Made by a program: the position numbers and the translations under genes. 6,053 nucleotides of DNA, taken from the NCBI GenBank assembly GCA_016839995.1, contig JAEOTD010000082.1, positions 1 through 6,053 of the forward strand, read 5' to 3'. The notes beneath the pieces were generated by a model. It searched no databases, was not told the origin of the DNA, and saw nothing but the letters and a program-made list of their open reading frames with translations. Origin of the DNA: Candidatus Hermodarchaeota archaeon (GTDB taxonomy: Archaea; Asgardarchaeota; Hermodarchaeia; Hermodarchaeales; Hermodarchaeaceae). Positions 1-5,755 of this stretch are shown here, piece after piece (the first letter of the stretch is position 1; each line of letters opens with the position of its first letter).

Positions 1-170
1 CTGTATCCTCTGATAATTCCCTGTTTTTCAAGTTTTGATATATGATAGCGGACGGTTGCTTCACTGACTTTCATTAACTTCGCTATTCGGCGATTTGAGG
101 CACGTGCGTTCTGTGATAGGAGTTTCAGTAGTTTGAGTTCAAAACTAGTGAAGCCTTTCTTTCGTTTCAT
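1..170 (-). CDS. Lrp/AsnC-family winged helix-turn-helix regulator (partial, N-terminus only)
   Basis: Reading the minus strand from ATG at 170-168 gives 56 uninterrupted codons running off the left edge, so the protein is cut by the window. The N-terminus reads MKRKKGFTSFELKLLKLLSQ, followed by a helix-turn-helix with NRRIAKLMKVSEATVRYHI as the turn and recognition helix, then KLEKQGIIRGY, the start of the wing. This is the usual layout of Lrp/AsnC proteins, whose missing C-terminal RAM domain normally binds an amino acid or related effector. The start is supported by GGTGA on the minus strand, 6 nt upstream. The gene is divergent from the sulfonate cluster and could regulate it and itself; that is inference from position. 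Another archaeal wHTH family with a different effector domain cannot be excluded without the C-terminus. Confidence 0.8.
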   Translation of the reverse strand, partial: MKRKKGFTSFELKLLKLLSQNARASNRRIAKLMKVSEATVRYHISKLEKQGIIRGY

Positions 171-176
171 TAATTG

Positions 177-181
177 TCACC
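177..181 (-). promoter_or_regulatory. Ribosome binding site of the Lrp/AsnC-type gene
   Basis: The plus strand reads TCACC, which is GGTGA on the minus strand. It lies 6 nt before the ATG at 170, matches the archaeal anti-Shine-Dalgarno sequence, and fixes the start of a gene whose 3' end is not visible. Confidence 0.7.
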
Positions 182-227
182 ACATTAAAATGCGAGAAAA
201 ATATAGGACAAATTAACGCATGTTGAG

Positions 228-235
228 TTATAAAT
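228..235 (-). promoter_or_regulatory. Possible TATA box for the Lrp/AsnC-type gene
   Basis: The minus strand reads ATTTATAA, close to the archaeal TATA consensus. Initiation about 25 nt downstream would fall near position 205 and leave a 5' leader of about 35 nt that retains the GGTGA site. A second AT-rich element (CTATATTTTT on the minus strand, 196-205) is nearer the gene, but its expected start point would remove that ribosome binding site. No transcript data are available. Confidence 0.4.
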
Positions 236-308
236 CTAATTCTTTTTGCTTGTTCTTCACTGAAAGCCTGAAAATTCATCAAATGACGAGGCATTTGTTT
301 CAGAAACC

Positions 309-315
309 TTTTTAA
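309..315 (+). promoter_or_regulatory. Possible TATA box for the sulfonate cluster
   Basis: TTTTTAA is preceded by GAAACC, which resembles a purine-rich BRE. A start site about 25 nt downstream would fall near 338-340 and leave a leader of about 18 nt carrying the GGTGA site at 347-351. This is the best placed candidate promoter for the genes at 358-3441. Confidence 0.45.
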
Positions 316-346
316 CAATATCACTAAGGAAGTGCTGACTCAACTC

Positions 347-351
347 GGTGA
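347..351 (+). promoter_or_regulatory. Ribosome binding site of the APS/PAPS reductase gene
   Basis: GGTGA lies 6 nt upstream of ATG 358, the same arrangement as at the other starts in this window, and supports that start. Confidence 0.7.
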
Positions 352-357
352 TCTCGA

Positions 358-1071
358 ATGACTGCTATACCGAATACGCTCTTGGAAAAAATCGAAGATA
401 GTAAACGCATCATTGCCGATGCCATTAGCAAATATCCGAATATCTCTGTTGCCTGTAGTTTTGGTAAGGACAGTATGGTGGTTCTCGCCTTAGCTCGTGA
501 AGTCAAGCCAGATATCCCAGTGTTTGCCGTCTTGACTCCAATGAAGCCCCCAGAAACTTTTAACTTTAAGGATTCCGTTGAACGTGATTGGAAACTGAAC
601 CTCAAAGTCTACATGGCTCAAGATGAACCCATCGAAGGCTTATGGACAACAGATCCAGACCAGTGTTGTAATATCTTCAAGGTTGAACCCACTCTCAAAG
701 CGATTAAAGGCTTGGACGCTTGGATCACCGGATTGCGACGCACTGAAGGACGGACTCGTACTGATTATGAAGCGGTAGAACCCTGTAATGGTACGATGAA
801 GATAAATCCGATTCTTGATTGGACTGAAACGGATATTTGGCGGTATACTGCCATTTTTAATGTGCCAGTGAATCCTGCTTACCGAGAGGGATATCGAAGT
901 CTAGGGTGTTCTCCCTGCACAATGGTCGTCAGTGATGAAGAAACTGAACGAGCTGGTCGTTGGCAAGGAACCAGTAAGTGTGGTGGAGAATGTGGTATCC
1001 ATACAATGCACAAGAAAGGAAACGGCGGGAAAAACGCACCCAGGAGTGAAACATGGGCAACTACCAGCTGA
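358..1071 (+). CDS. cysH: Assimilatory APS/PAPS reductase family protein with predicted [4Fe-4S] cluster
   Basis: A 237-residue protein of the CysH (PAPS reductase) family. These enzymes reduce adenylyl sulfate or its 3'-phosphate to sulfite in the cytoplasm using thioredoxin-like donors. Visible features in order: a PP-loop SFGKDS at 34-39; a Cys pair at 103-104 (DQCCNIFKVEP); WITGLRRTEGRTR at 122-134; GCSPC at 183-187; ERAGRW at 197-202; and ECGIH at 211-215. In the family, CC plus CxxC ligate a [4Fe-4S] cluster and the Cys of ECG[LI]H is the catalytic nucleophile. The cluster motif usually indicates APS rather than PAPS as substrate, but this rule is imperfect in archaea. The PP-loop resembles the ATP-pyrophosphatase form (GGKDS-like) more than that of classical reductases. 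The gene is first in the cluster and overlaps cysteate synthase by 19 bp, so its likely role is to supply sulfite to that enzyme (inference). ATG 358 is chosen for its GGTGA site. The last ~20 residues are a polar tail. Confidence 0.87.
   Translation: MTAIPNTLLEKIEDSKRIIADAISKYPNISVACSFGKDSMVVLALAREVKPDIPVFAVLTPMKPPETFNFKDSVERDWKLNLKVYMAQDEPIEGLWTTDPDQCCNIFKVEPTLKAIKGLDAWITGLRRTEGRTRTDYEAVEPCNGTMKINPILDWTETDIWRYTAIFNVPVNPAYREGYRSLGCSPCTMVVSDEETERAGRWQGTSKCGGECGIHTMHKKGNGGKNAPRSETWATTS
1043..1049 (+). promoter_or_regulatory. Ribosome binding site of cysteate synthase, inside the reductase gene
   Basis: GGAGTGA lies within the last codons of the reductase gene, with its GGAG core 6 nt before ATG 1053. 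Together with the 19-bp gene overlap it suggests coupled translation of the two proteins. Confidence 0.6.
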
Positions 1072-2279
1072 TTTGTCCCTCCTGTAAGACGGAATTTACA
1101 GGTTATACTCTTTCTTGTAATTGTCCAACATTACTCCGAACAGTGTATAACACACCTCTGAAACTCAAATCTCTCCCTGGGTTGTGGAGGTTCTTAGATT
1201 GGTTACCCTGTGAAAAACAACTTGACACAAAAGCAGGGTCCATTGTCTACAAAAGCTTGGGTCTAGCGAAGGAACTAGGCCTGACAAATTTACATCTGGC
1301 ATTTACGGGATACTGGCCTGAGAGAAATGCCCACAACCTCACCGGATCGTTTAAGGATCTTGAATCCAATTCGACCGTTGCCTGGGCACGAGAAAAAGGT
1401 GTGAATGCGCTAACGATTGCCTCTGCAGGCAATACCGCACGGGCTTTTGCTCATTTAGCAAATCATGTTGAATACGATGCTTTTCTATTCGTTCCAGAAT
1501 CTTGCCTTGAGATGCTCTGGACACCTGAACCACCCACCGAGAACATCCACCTCTTCGCAGTAAATGGTGATTATCTGGAAACCATCGAAACTGCAAACAA
1601 ATTCTGTGACACCAAGTGCGTACAAAACGAAGGCGGTGCAAAAAACGTCGCAAGACGTGATGGGATGGGTACAGTGATGCTTGATGCGGCCTTTACCATG
1701 AACCGGCTTCCTACTCATTATTTCCAAGCTATTGGGTCAGGGACAGGTGCCATTGCTTGCTGGGAGATGGCAACTCGATTACAAACACATGGTTGGGCGG
1801 GAAACCCCACGCTTCATCTTTCCCAAAACGCGCCCTTTGTTCCAATTTATAATGCATGGAAGGCAAACAGACGACAAATCCTTCCTGAAGATATGCCAAA
1901 TGCCGAACGTTCCATCAAACAGATCCATGCTGTGGTTTTATCCAATCGTAGTCCTCCATATAGTGTTGGGGGTGGCGTCTACGAGGCTCTGTCTAACACA
2001 CAAGGCGAAATGTATTCGGTGACGAATAAGGAGGCTAAAGAGGCAGGCACGTTATTTGAAAGTGTAGAGGAAATCGATCTTGTTCCTGCCGCAGAGGTGG
2101 CCGTTGCTTCACTCATTCAATCAGTTGAACAGAACAAAGTATTGAAGGATGACTGGATTCTCCTGAATGTCACAGGAGGAGGATTAGCTCGCCTCAAAGA
2201 AGATTTTGGCTTTTATCCAATTCAACCTGAAGCATTTATTCGAGATCCAAACCAGAACTTAGAAGATATCCTCACCTAA
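1053..2279 (+). CDS. Cysteate synthase (PLP-dependent, threonine synthase-related)
   Basis: A 408-residue fold-type II PLP enzyme. Cysteate synthase (EC 2.5.1.76) replaces the phosphate of O-phospho-L-serine with sulfite to give L-cysteate, the first committed step of coenzyme M synthesis in Methanosarcinales. Evidence: a Cys-containing N-terminus (CPSC at 8-11, CNC at 22-24) as in threonine synthase relatives; FLDWLP at 47-52; GYWPERNA at 86-93; GSFKDLE at 98-104 with K101 the predicted PLP Schiff-base lysine; SAGNTARAFAH at 124-134; EGGAKNVARRDGMGTVMLDA at 193-212; the phosphate-binding loop GSGTGAIA at 228-235; YNAWK at 266-270; and NRSPPYSVGGGVY at 298-310. I recognise GYWPER, RRDGMGTVMLDAAFTM and PPYSV as characteristic of cysteate synthase rather than of ordinary threonine synthase; this is from memory, without alignment. 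Length is near the roughly 415 residues remembered for the Methanosarcina enzyme. Adjacent genes for a sulfite-producing reductase and for sulfopyruvate decarboxylase strongly support the assignment. Threonine synthase is the main alternative and is much less likely. Confidence 0.93.
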   Translation: MGNYQLICPSCKTEFTGYTLSCNCPTLLRTVYNTPLKLKSLPGLWRFLDWLPCEKQLDTKAGSIVYKSLGLAKELGLTNLHLAFTGYWPERNAHNLTGSFKDLESNSTVAWAREKGVNALTIASAGNTARAFAHLANHVEYDAFLFVPESCLEMLWTPEPPTENIHLFAVNGDYLETIETANKFCDTKCVQNEGGAKNVARRDGMGTVMLDAAFTMNRLPTHYFQAIGSGTGAIACWEMATRLQTHGWAGNPTLHLSQNAPFVPIYNAWKANRRQILPEDMPNAERSIKQIHAVVLSNRSPPYSVGGGVYEALSNTQGEMYSVTNKEAKEAGTLFESVEEIDLVPAAEVAVASLIQSVEQNKVLKDDWILLNVTGGGLARLKEDFGFYPIQPEAFIRDPNQNLEDILT

Positions 2280-2306
2280 CATTAGTAAAATTCTTCCATA
2301 CTATAA

Positions 2307-2311
2307 GGTGA
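2307..2311 (+). promoter_or_regulatory. Ribosome binding site that decides the ComDE start
   Basis: GGTGA lies 5 nt before ATG 2317. The GTG inside this site (2308-2310) is in frame with the gene, and a naive ORF call would start there, but then the site would be coding and no ribosome binding site would remain. Confidence 0.75.
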
Positions 2312-2316
2312 CTCAT

Positions 2317-3441
2317 ATGAACATATCAGAAGAAATTCTCAATATACTTAAACAAGTCGGTGTGACATTTTTTACTACATATCCCTGTGCCAAGATTCGC
2401 AATCTCTACAACCTAATTCACCAGAACTTTCAATCTGTCCCAATAGTCAAGGAAGAAGAGGGTGTTGGCATTTGTGCAGGTGCAGCACTCACCGGGGCGA
2501 ATCCTGCGATGCTAATTCAGAGCACAGGTTTGGGAAACATGATTAACGCACTATGTTCCTTGACCTTAACCTATCAATTTCCTTTACTTGTGCTTGCTAG
2601 TTGGCGAGGTGTATACAAGGAAAAAATCGCAGCCCAAATTCCTTTAGGAACAAGACTTCCGAAGATCATTGAGGGGATGGAAATTGATTATCATATTGTA
2701 AAACATAGGAGTGATTTACCTGTCATCACTCGTGCTGCAAAAGCCGCTTTTGAAAGAAATGAAATTCAGATAATTTTACTCAGCCCACAATTATGGGAAG
2801 AGGAAGTTGAGGATGTAACACCAGAACTCACCGAATTCTCTGGAACGGAAGTTGCAGTTGGGGCGCTACCAAGTCACACAAAGAGGGTGTTTACTCGTTA
2901 CAAGGTTCTAGAAATCATTGTACCTTTTCTTGAAGATAAGCTCGTTATCAGCAATATCGGATTACCCTCTAGGGAACTCTATCAAATAAAACATCAGCCT
3001 TCAAATTTCTACATGCTAGGCAGCCTAGGGCTAGCTTCCCCTATTGGGCTTGGTGTCGCTCTTTCCTCCATAAACCCGGTTGTTGTGATTGATGGTGATG
3101 GAAGCCTTCTATCAAACCTAGGGTCATTGGCAACGATTGCTCAAGAAGGTCCCACGAATTTAACGATTCTAGCAATTGATAATAGTGTTCATGGTTCCAC
3201 CGGCAATCAAATTACAGCCACAAGTCAGTTTGTAGATCTAGCCCTCACAGCAAAGGGATTGGGTATTGAACACACATTCAGGGCAACATCACGTGATGAG
3301 ATATCTTCCGTTTTGTCAAAGCTGCAGGATGGTCCGAATTTTATCCATATTCCCACACGCCCGGGGAATGAATCAGTTTCAACAATTCCCCTCTCTCCAA
3401 TTGAAATTAGAGATGCAGTGATGAAAAAAATTCGTCATTGA
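2317..3441 (+). CDS. comDE: Sulfopyruvate decarboxylase, fused alpha (ComD) and beta (ComE) domains
   Basis: A 374-residue thiamine diphosphate enzyme that decarboxylates 3-sulfopyruvate to sulfoacetaldehyde in coenzyme M synthesis. The N-terminal half (about 1-165) is the PYR/ComD part, with EEEGVGICAGAALTG at 46-60 containing the conserved Glu of such domains, QSTGLGNMINAL at 68-79 and PLGTRLPKIIEGM at 109-121. The C-terminal half (about 190-374) is the PP/ComE part, with MLGSLGLASPIGLG at 233-246 and the ThDP/Mg motif running from GDGSLL at 260-265 to IDN at 287-289, then GSTGNQ at 293-298. ComD and ComE are separate proteins in Methanocaldococcus and fused in Methanosarcina, as here. It lies 37 bp after cysteate synthase with no credible promoter between them, so co-transcription is likely. 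The related phosphonopyruvate decarboxylase has the same architecture; the neighbours, not the motifs alone, favour sulfopyruvate. ATG 2317 is preferred to in-frame GTG 2308. Confidence 0.9.
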   Translation: MNISEEILNILKQVGVTFFTTYPCAKIRNLYNLIHQNFQSVPIVKEEEGVGICAGAALTGANPAMLIQSTGLGNMINALCSLTLTYQFPLLVLASWRGVYKEKIAAQIPLGTRLPKIIEGMEIDYHIVKHRSDLPVITRAAKAAFERNEIQIILLSPQLWEEEVEDVTPELTEFSGTEVAVGALPSHTKRVFTRYKVLEIIVPFLEDKLVISNIGLPSRELYQIKHQPSNFYMLGSLGLASPIGLGVALSSINPVVVIDGDGSLLSNLGSLATIAQEGPTNLTILAIDNSVHGSTGNQITATSQFVDLALTAKGLGIEHTFRATSRDEISSVLSKLQDGPNFIHIPTRPGNESVSTIPLSPIEIRDAVMKKIRH

Positions 3442-3453
3442 AACCCTAATCCA

Positions 3454-3460
3454 TTTATAA
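3454..3460 (+). promoter_or_regulatory. Possible TATA box for the glycosyltransferase gene
   Basis: TTTATAA lies just after the ComDE stop and would place initiation near 3480-3485, about 60 nt before ATG 3544. It suggests that the glycosyltransferase has its own promoter and may not belong to the sulfonate operon. Single short AT-rich matches are weak evidence. Confidence 0.4.
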
Positions 3461-3533
3461 TGTCGAACAATAGGCCAAAATAACTAAAGCCCTGTACATG
3501 ATGTCTTCAGAATTGTTACTAGCATCAATCAAA

Positions 3534-3538
3534 GGTGA
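3534..3538 (+). promoter_or_regulatory. Ribosome binding site that decides the glycosyltransferase start
   Basis: GGTGA lies 5 nt before ATG 3544. As at ComDE, the GTG within it (3535-3537) is in frame and would be a false upstream start. Confidence 0.75.
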
Positions 3539-3543
3539 TTTCT

Positions 3544-4665
3544 ATGAAGATTCTTCACTTCTCTGATAGCGGATTACCAGACGTACGAGTTGAACGAGCT
3601 GCGCTATATGCTAGTAGTAAAGGTTGGGACGTAATCTTTGCTGGCGGACGACCAATCACTGGTCAAATCTTCAATGCGTTCAAGAAAGTGCATTATCGTC
3701 ATTGGAGTCCCTCGGAAAAAACTGGGTTTCCCAGATCTTTTCATAAGGTGAAGCAATGGCTCAATCGCCTTATCCAAGAAGAGGATCCAGACCTAATCCA
3801 TGCTCACGATATCTTTGCAGGGAAAGTTGCTACTGAAACGGGTCATCCATTTGTGTACGACGATCACGAAATTTGGGGCTCACGAATAAGCTTCCAAGGG
3901 GCAATGGCGTTAAAACAACGACGTACTCTTCTTCGACGCGTAGGTATTTGGTATGCAATTAGAAATTGGAAAAAATGGGAACCAGAAATACTGCAATCTG
4001 CACCCTGTATTGCGGTAAGTGAGGATATTGCGAAATTATATCAAAAAATCCAACCTCAAACCTTTGTCATCCCCAATGTTCCGACGGCCCAAGAGATTAC
4101 AATGATTCCTCCCAACCGCAACCGTGATGATTCTTTTAGAATAGCCTATGTTTCCCGCCATAATTTACCCCTTGAGCAACGACGAGATACGGAGGCTCTC
4201 CGTGTATGGCTCAATAATCGTTTAGGTGCAACCTTGGTGTTTGTTGGTCCACAAGTCATCGAAACGGAGGAAATAGAAAATCATGGATTTGTTAGTCATC
4301 AACAGATGCTCAACATAATTGCAGATTGTGATCTTGCTCTTATGGGGCAAAAGACTCCTGTTCCTGTCTACTCCTACCAAAATCGCTTCCCCCTCTTCCT
4401 TCACTCTGGACTCAAGATAATTGTGCCTGAGTCGAAAGTTCTAGAGGTAAAATTCTGTAATCAACATAATGTGGGTTGGGAGTGGAAGTCTGCTACTGAT
4501 TTGATAGTTCTTCTCAAGAAAGTGTTCGAAGAGTATCGGACCGATATTTCTGCTTGGAACCAAGATAAATCCCGAGTCCGCGAAGTCGCTCAAAAAACCC
4601 TTTCATGGGCACATTACGAGAATCAACTAGAACAAGCTTATGAAGCAGCATTAAGTGGCAAGTAA
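3544..4665 (+). CDS. GT-B fold glycosyltransferase, GT4-like
   Basis: A 373-residue predicted cytoplasmic sugar transferase with no signal peptide or clear membrane segment. The N-terminal Rossmann half begins MKILHFSDSGLPDVRVERAA, a common opening of GT4 proteins, and continues with DPDLIHAHDIFAG at 81-93, VYDDHEIWGSR at 104-114 and IAVSEDIA at 156-163. VIPNVP at 175-180 leads to the C-terminal half, where RIAYVSR (199-205) and LVFVGP (231-236) look like the first strands of the nucleotide-sugar domain. The segment NRFPLFLHSGLKIIVP (280-295) aligns with the usual NKxxEYxxxGxPVI motif, but Leu284 occupies the place of the first Glu of EX7E, so donor binding or activity may be altered. Donor and acceptor cannot be inferred. 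It follows ComDE by 102 bp on the same strand; a role in a sulfonated surface molecule is only a possibility. ATG 3544 is chosen for its GGTGA site. Confidence 0.82.
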   Translation: MKILHFSDSGLPDVRVERAALYASSKGWDVIFAGGRPITGQIFNAFKKVHYRHWSPSEKTGFPRSFHKVKQWLNRLIQEEDPDLIHAHDIFAGKVATETGHPFVYDDHEIWGSRISFQGAMALKQRRTLLRRVGIWYAIRNWKKWEPEILQSAPCIAVSEDIAKLYQKIQPQTFVIPNVPTAQEITMIPPNRNRDDSFRIAYVSRHNLPLEQRRDTEALRVWLNNRLGATLVFVGPQVIETEEIENHGFVSHQQMLNIIADCDLALMGQKTPVPVYSYQNRFPLFLHSGLKIIVPESKVLEVKFCNQHNVGWEWKSATDLIVLLKKVFEEYRTDISAWNQDKSRVREVAQKTLSWAHYENQLEQAYEAALSGK

Positions 4666-5574
4666 TTTCGCGAGGGAAATTGCTTGGGTTGCTGCTTGCT
4701 CTGCATCTTCACTAAAAAGATAGACAACGGGTTCTATTCCCACAAGCCCCTCATCAATCAGAATATTCACTGGACCTGATTGTGCTAAAGCCTCCCGGAT
4801 TGCGGTTAACAGTGCCTCATCCGTTTCTTTCTGTCCTTGGACCGATTCACGATCAGCACGGACGTAACGAAGCTTTTGCTTCACAAAGATTGCTTCCATG
4901 TTGGATTGAAACTTCAAGACAATCGCTGCTTGCATTGTTGTATCCAGTTCTTGGATTACGAGAAGAATTCGGGCTAAATGCGTGGAGGCACCAAATTCTG
5001 GTCCAGTGTAGGTATGAGCTTTTGAGTCTAGGATTCCGATGCGACTTGGAAATCCTGCCACATCATCAATATCGCAGGCGTCAGGAATGCTCATCACTAA
5101 TTGTGATTGAACTTGTGGGATGAGTTGAGTAAATTCTGTGGATTCTTGAAGAAGCTGAGATCCTCGTGTTAAGCTATTCAAGACGTGAATTCGAAAATCC
5201 GGAGTTACTCGTTCTCCACACACCTTACATGTTGCTAAATCAGGGTTTTCTTCCCGGTGAAGCTGGCAGAGAACGCCACCAATCTTCTGGTTTCGGCAAA
5301 AACTACAGAGAATTGCAATACTCTCCTCAAGGGAAATGGTTCTTTGAGCCAGTTGTTTTGCAAGTTCCTCGGCTGATCGTCGAATGCGAGGAGTGTAGTG
5401 CTTACTGAAGCGCTTGAGCTGAGTGCGGCTTCTCGAAACGCTTGCCTGAGTAACCCCAAGTGCTTCTGCCACCTGATTTTGGGTAAAACCGTGATCTTCC
5501 ATCAGATGATGACTTACTAATGCCCGGAATGCGGGAAGCAATTGGACGACCATAACTTCGCACGGCGGTCGCAC
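4651..5574 (-). CDS. HTH / Cys-rich / ThiN-domain transcriptional regulator (ThiR-like)
   Basis: A 307-residue predicted DNA-binding protein. It begins MRPPCEVMVVQLLPAFRALV, the PCE...LPA.R opening typical of a family of archaeal XRE-like regulators, followed by an HTH at about 29-48 (TQNQVAEALGVTQASVSRS). A Cys/His segment at 90-119 has C90, C93, C103, H106, C116 and C119 and could bind a metal. From about 140 to 305 it resembles ThiN, with DVAGFPSRIG at 171-180, GPEFGASTHLAR at 191-202 and LIDEGLVGIEP at 272-282. ThiN is either a thiamine-phosphate synthase domain or, joined to an HTH as in ThiR, a sensor of thiamine phosphates; the HTH favours regulator. GTG 5574 is the only start that keeps the PCE motif; ATG 5553 is the alternative, and an in-frame stop lies upstream. 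No thiamine gene is visible. The 3' end overlaps the convergent glycosyltransferase by 15 bp. Confidence 0.85.
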   Translation of the reverse strand: MRPPCEVMVVQLLPAFRALVSHHLMEDHGFTQNQVAEALGVTQASVSRSRTQLKRFSKHYTPRIRRSAEELAKQLAQRTISLEESIAILCSFCRNQKIGGVLCQLHREENPDLATCKVCGERVTPDFRIHVLNSLTRGSQLLQESTEFTQLIPQVQSQLVMSIPDACDIDDVAGFPSRIGILDSKAHTYTGPEFGASTHLARILLVIQELDTTMQAAIVLKFQSNMEAIFVKQKLRYVRADRESVQGQKETDEALLTAIREALAQSGPVNILIDEGLVGIEPVVYLFSEDAEQAATQAISLAKLLAT

Positions 5575-5745
5575 GTGAAGGCGCCCTCCATCATTGGATT
5601 ATACAGACGCTGAACTGCCCTACCCACAAAAGGGTTTTCATTTTCTTTTTGTCAGGGTTCTGCTGTTAGTAGAGATATCAGTAACTTTAATCATAAACAT
5701 CCCTCATGTAGAATCACAATCTCCTTCCCAATTTTGATTTAATCC
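5575..5745. other. Intergenic region between divergent genes
   Basis: The space between the divergent ThiR-like and radical SAM genes. It is AT-rich, with a T-rich run on the plus strand at 5634-5650 and an AT-rich CTTTAATCATAAAC at 5685-5698 that could act as a promoter for the radical SAM gene. I saw no RNA gene, conserved ORF or convincing long inverted repeat. Confidence 0.5.
5599..5604 (-). promoter_or_regulatory. Possible TATA box of the ThiR-like gene
   Basis: The minus strand reads GTATAA, about 25 nt before GTG 5574, the spacing expected if transcription begins at or very near the start codon. That would make the mRNA leaderless or nearly so and would fit the lack of a well spaced GGTGA here. 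A GGAGG about 10 nt before the GTG is the alternative translation signal. Confidence 0.35.
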
Positions 5746-5750
5746 GGTGA
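5746..5750 (+). promoter_or_regulatory. Ribosome binding site that decides the radical SAM start
   Basis: GGTGA lies 5 nt before GTG 5756. The overlapping in-frame GTG at 5747 lies inside the site. An ATG at 5751 is in another frame that soon reaches a stop. Confidence 0.65.
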
Positions 5751-5755
5751 ATGGC

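Noticed and set aside
222..344. Inverted 7-mers GTTGAGT (222-228) and ACTCAAC (338-344) flanking the divergent control region.
   Set aside because: A 7-bp inverted pair is expected about once by chance in a region of this size, and the 109-bp spacing does not suggest a single site.
1053..2279. Cysteate synthase gene considered as an ordinary threonine synthase.
   Set aside because: The GYWPER, RRDGMGTVMLDA and PPYSV signatures and the ComDE and sulfite reductase-type neighbours fit cysteate synthase better.
2297..2306. TATA-like CATACTATAA before ComDE.
   Set aside because: It is only about 10 nt from the start codon, so initiation would fall inside the gene; co-transcription with cysteate synthase is simpler.
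2317..3441. ComDE considered as phosphonopyruvate decarboxylase.
   Set aside because: The fold and fusion are shared, but no phosphoenolpyruvate mutase or other phosphonate gene is present, whereas cysteate synthase is adjacent.
5622..5650. ACCC-ACAAAA-GGGT hairpin followed by T-rich sequence, like an intrinsic terminator on the plus strand.
   Set aside because: The stem is only 4 bp, the T-run is interrupted, and no plus-strand gene ends upstream of it.
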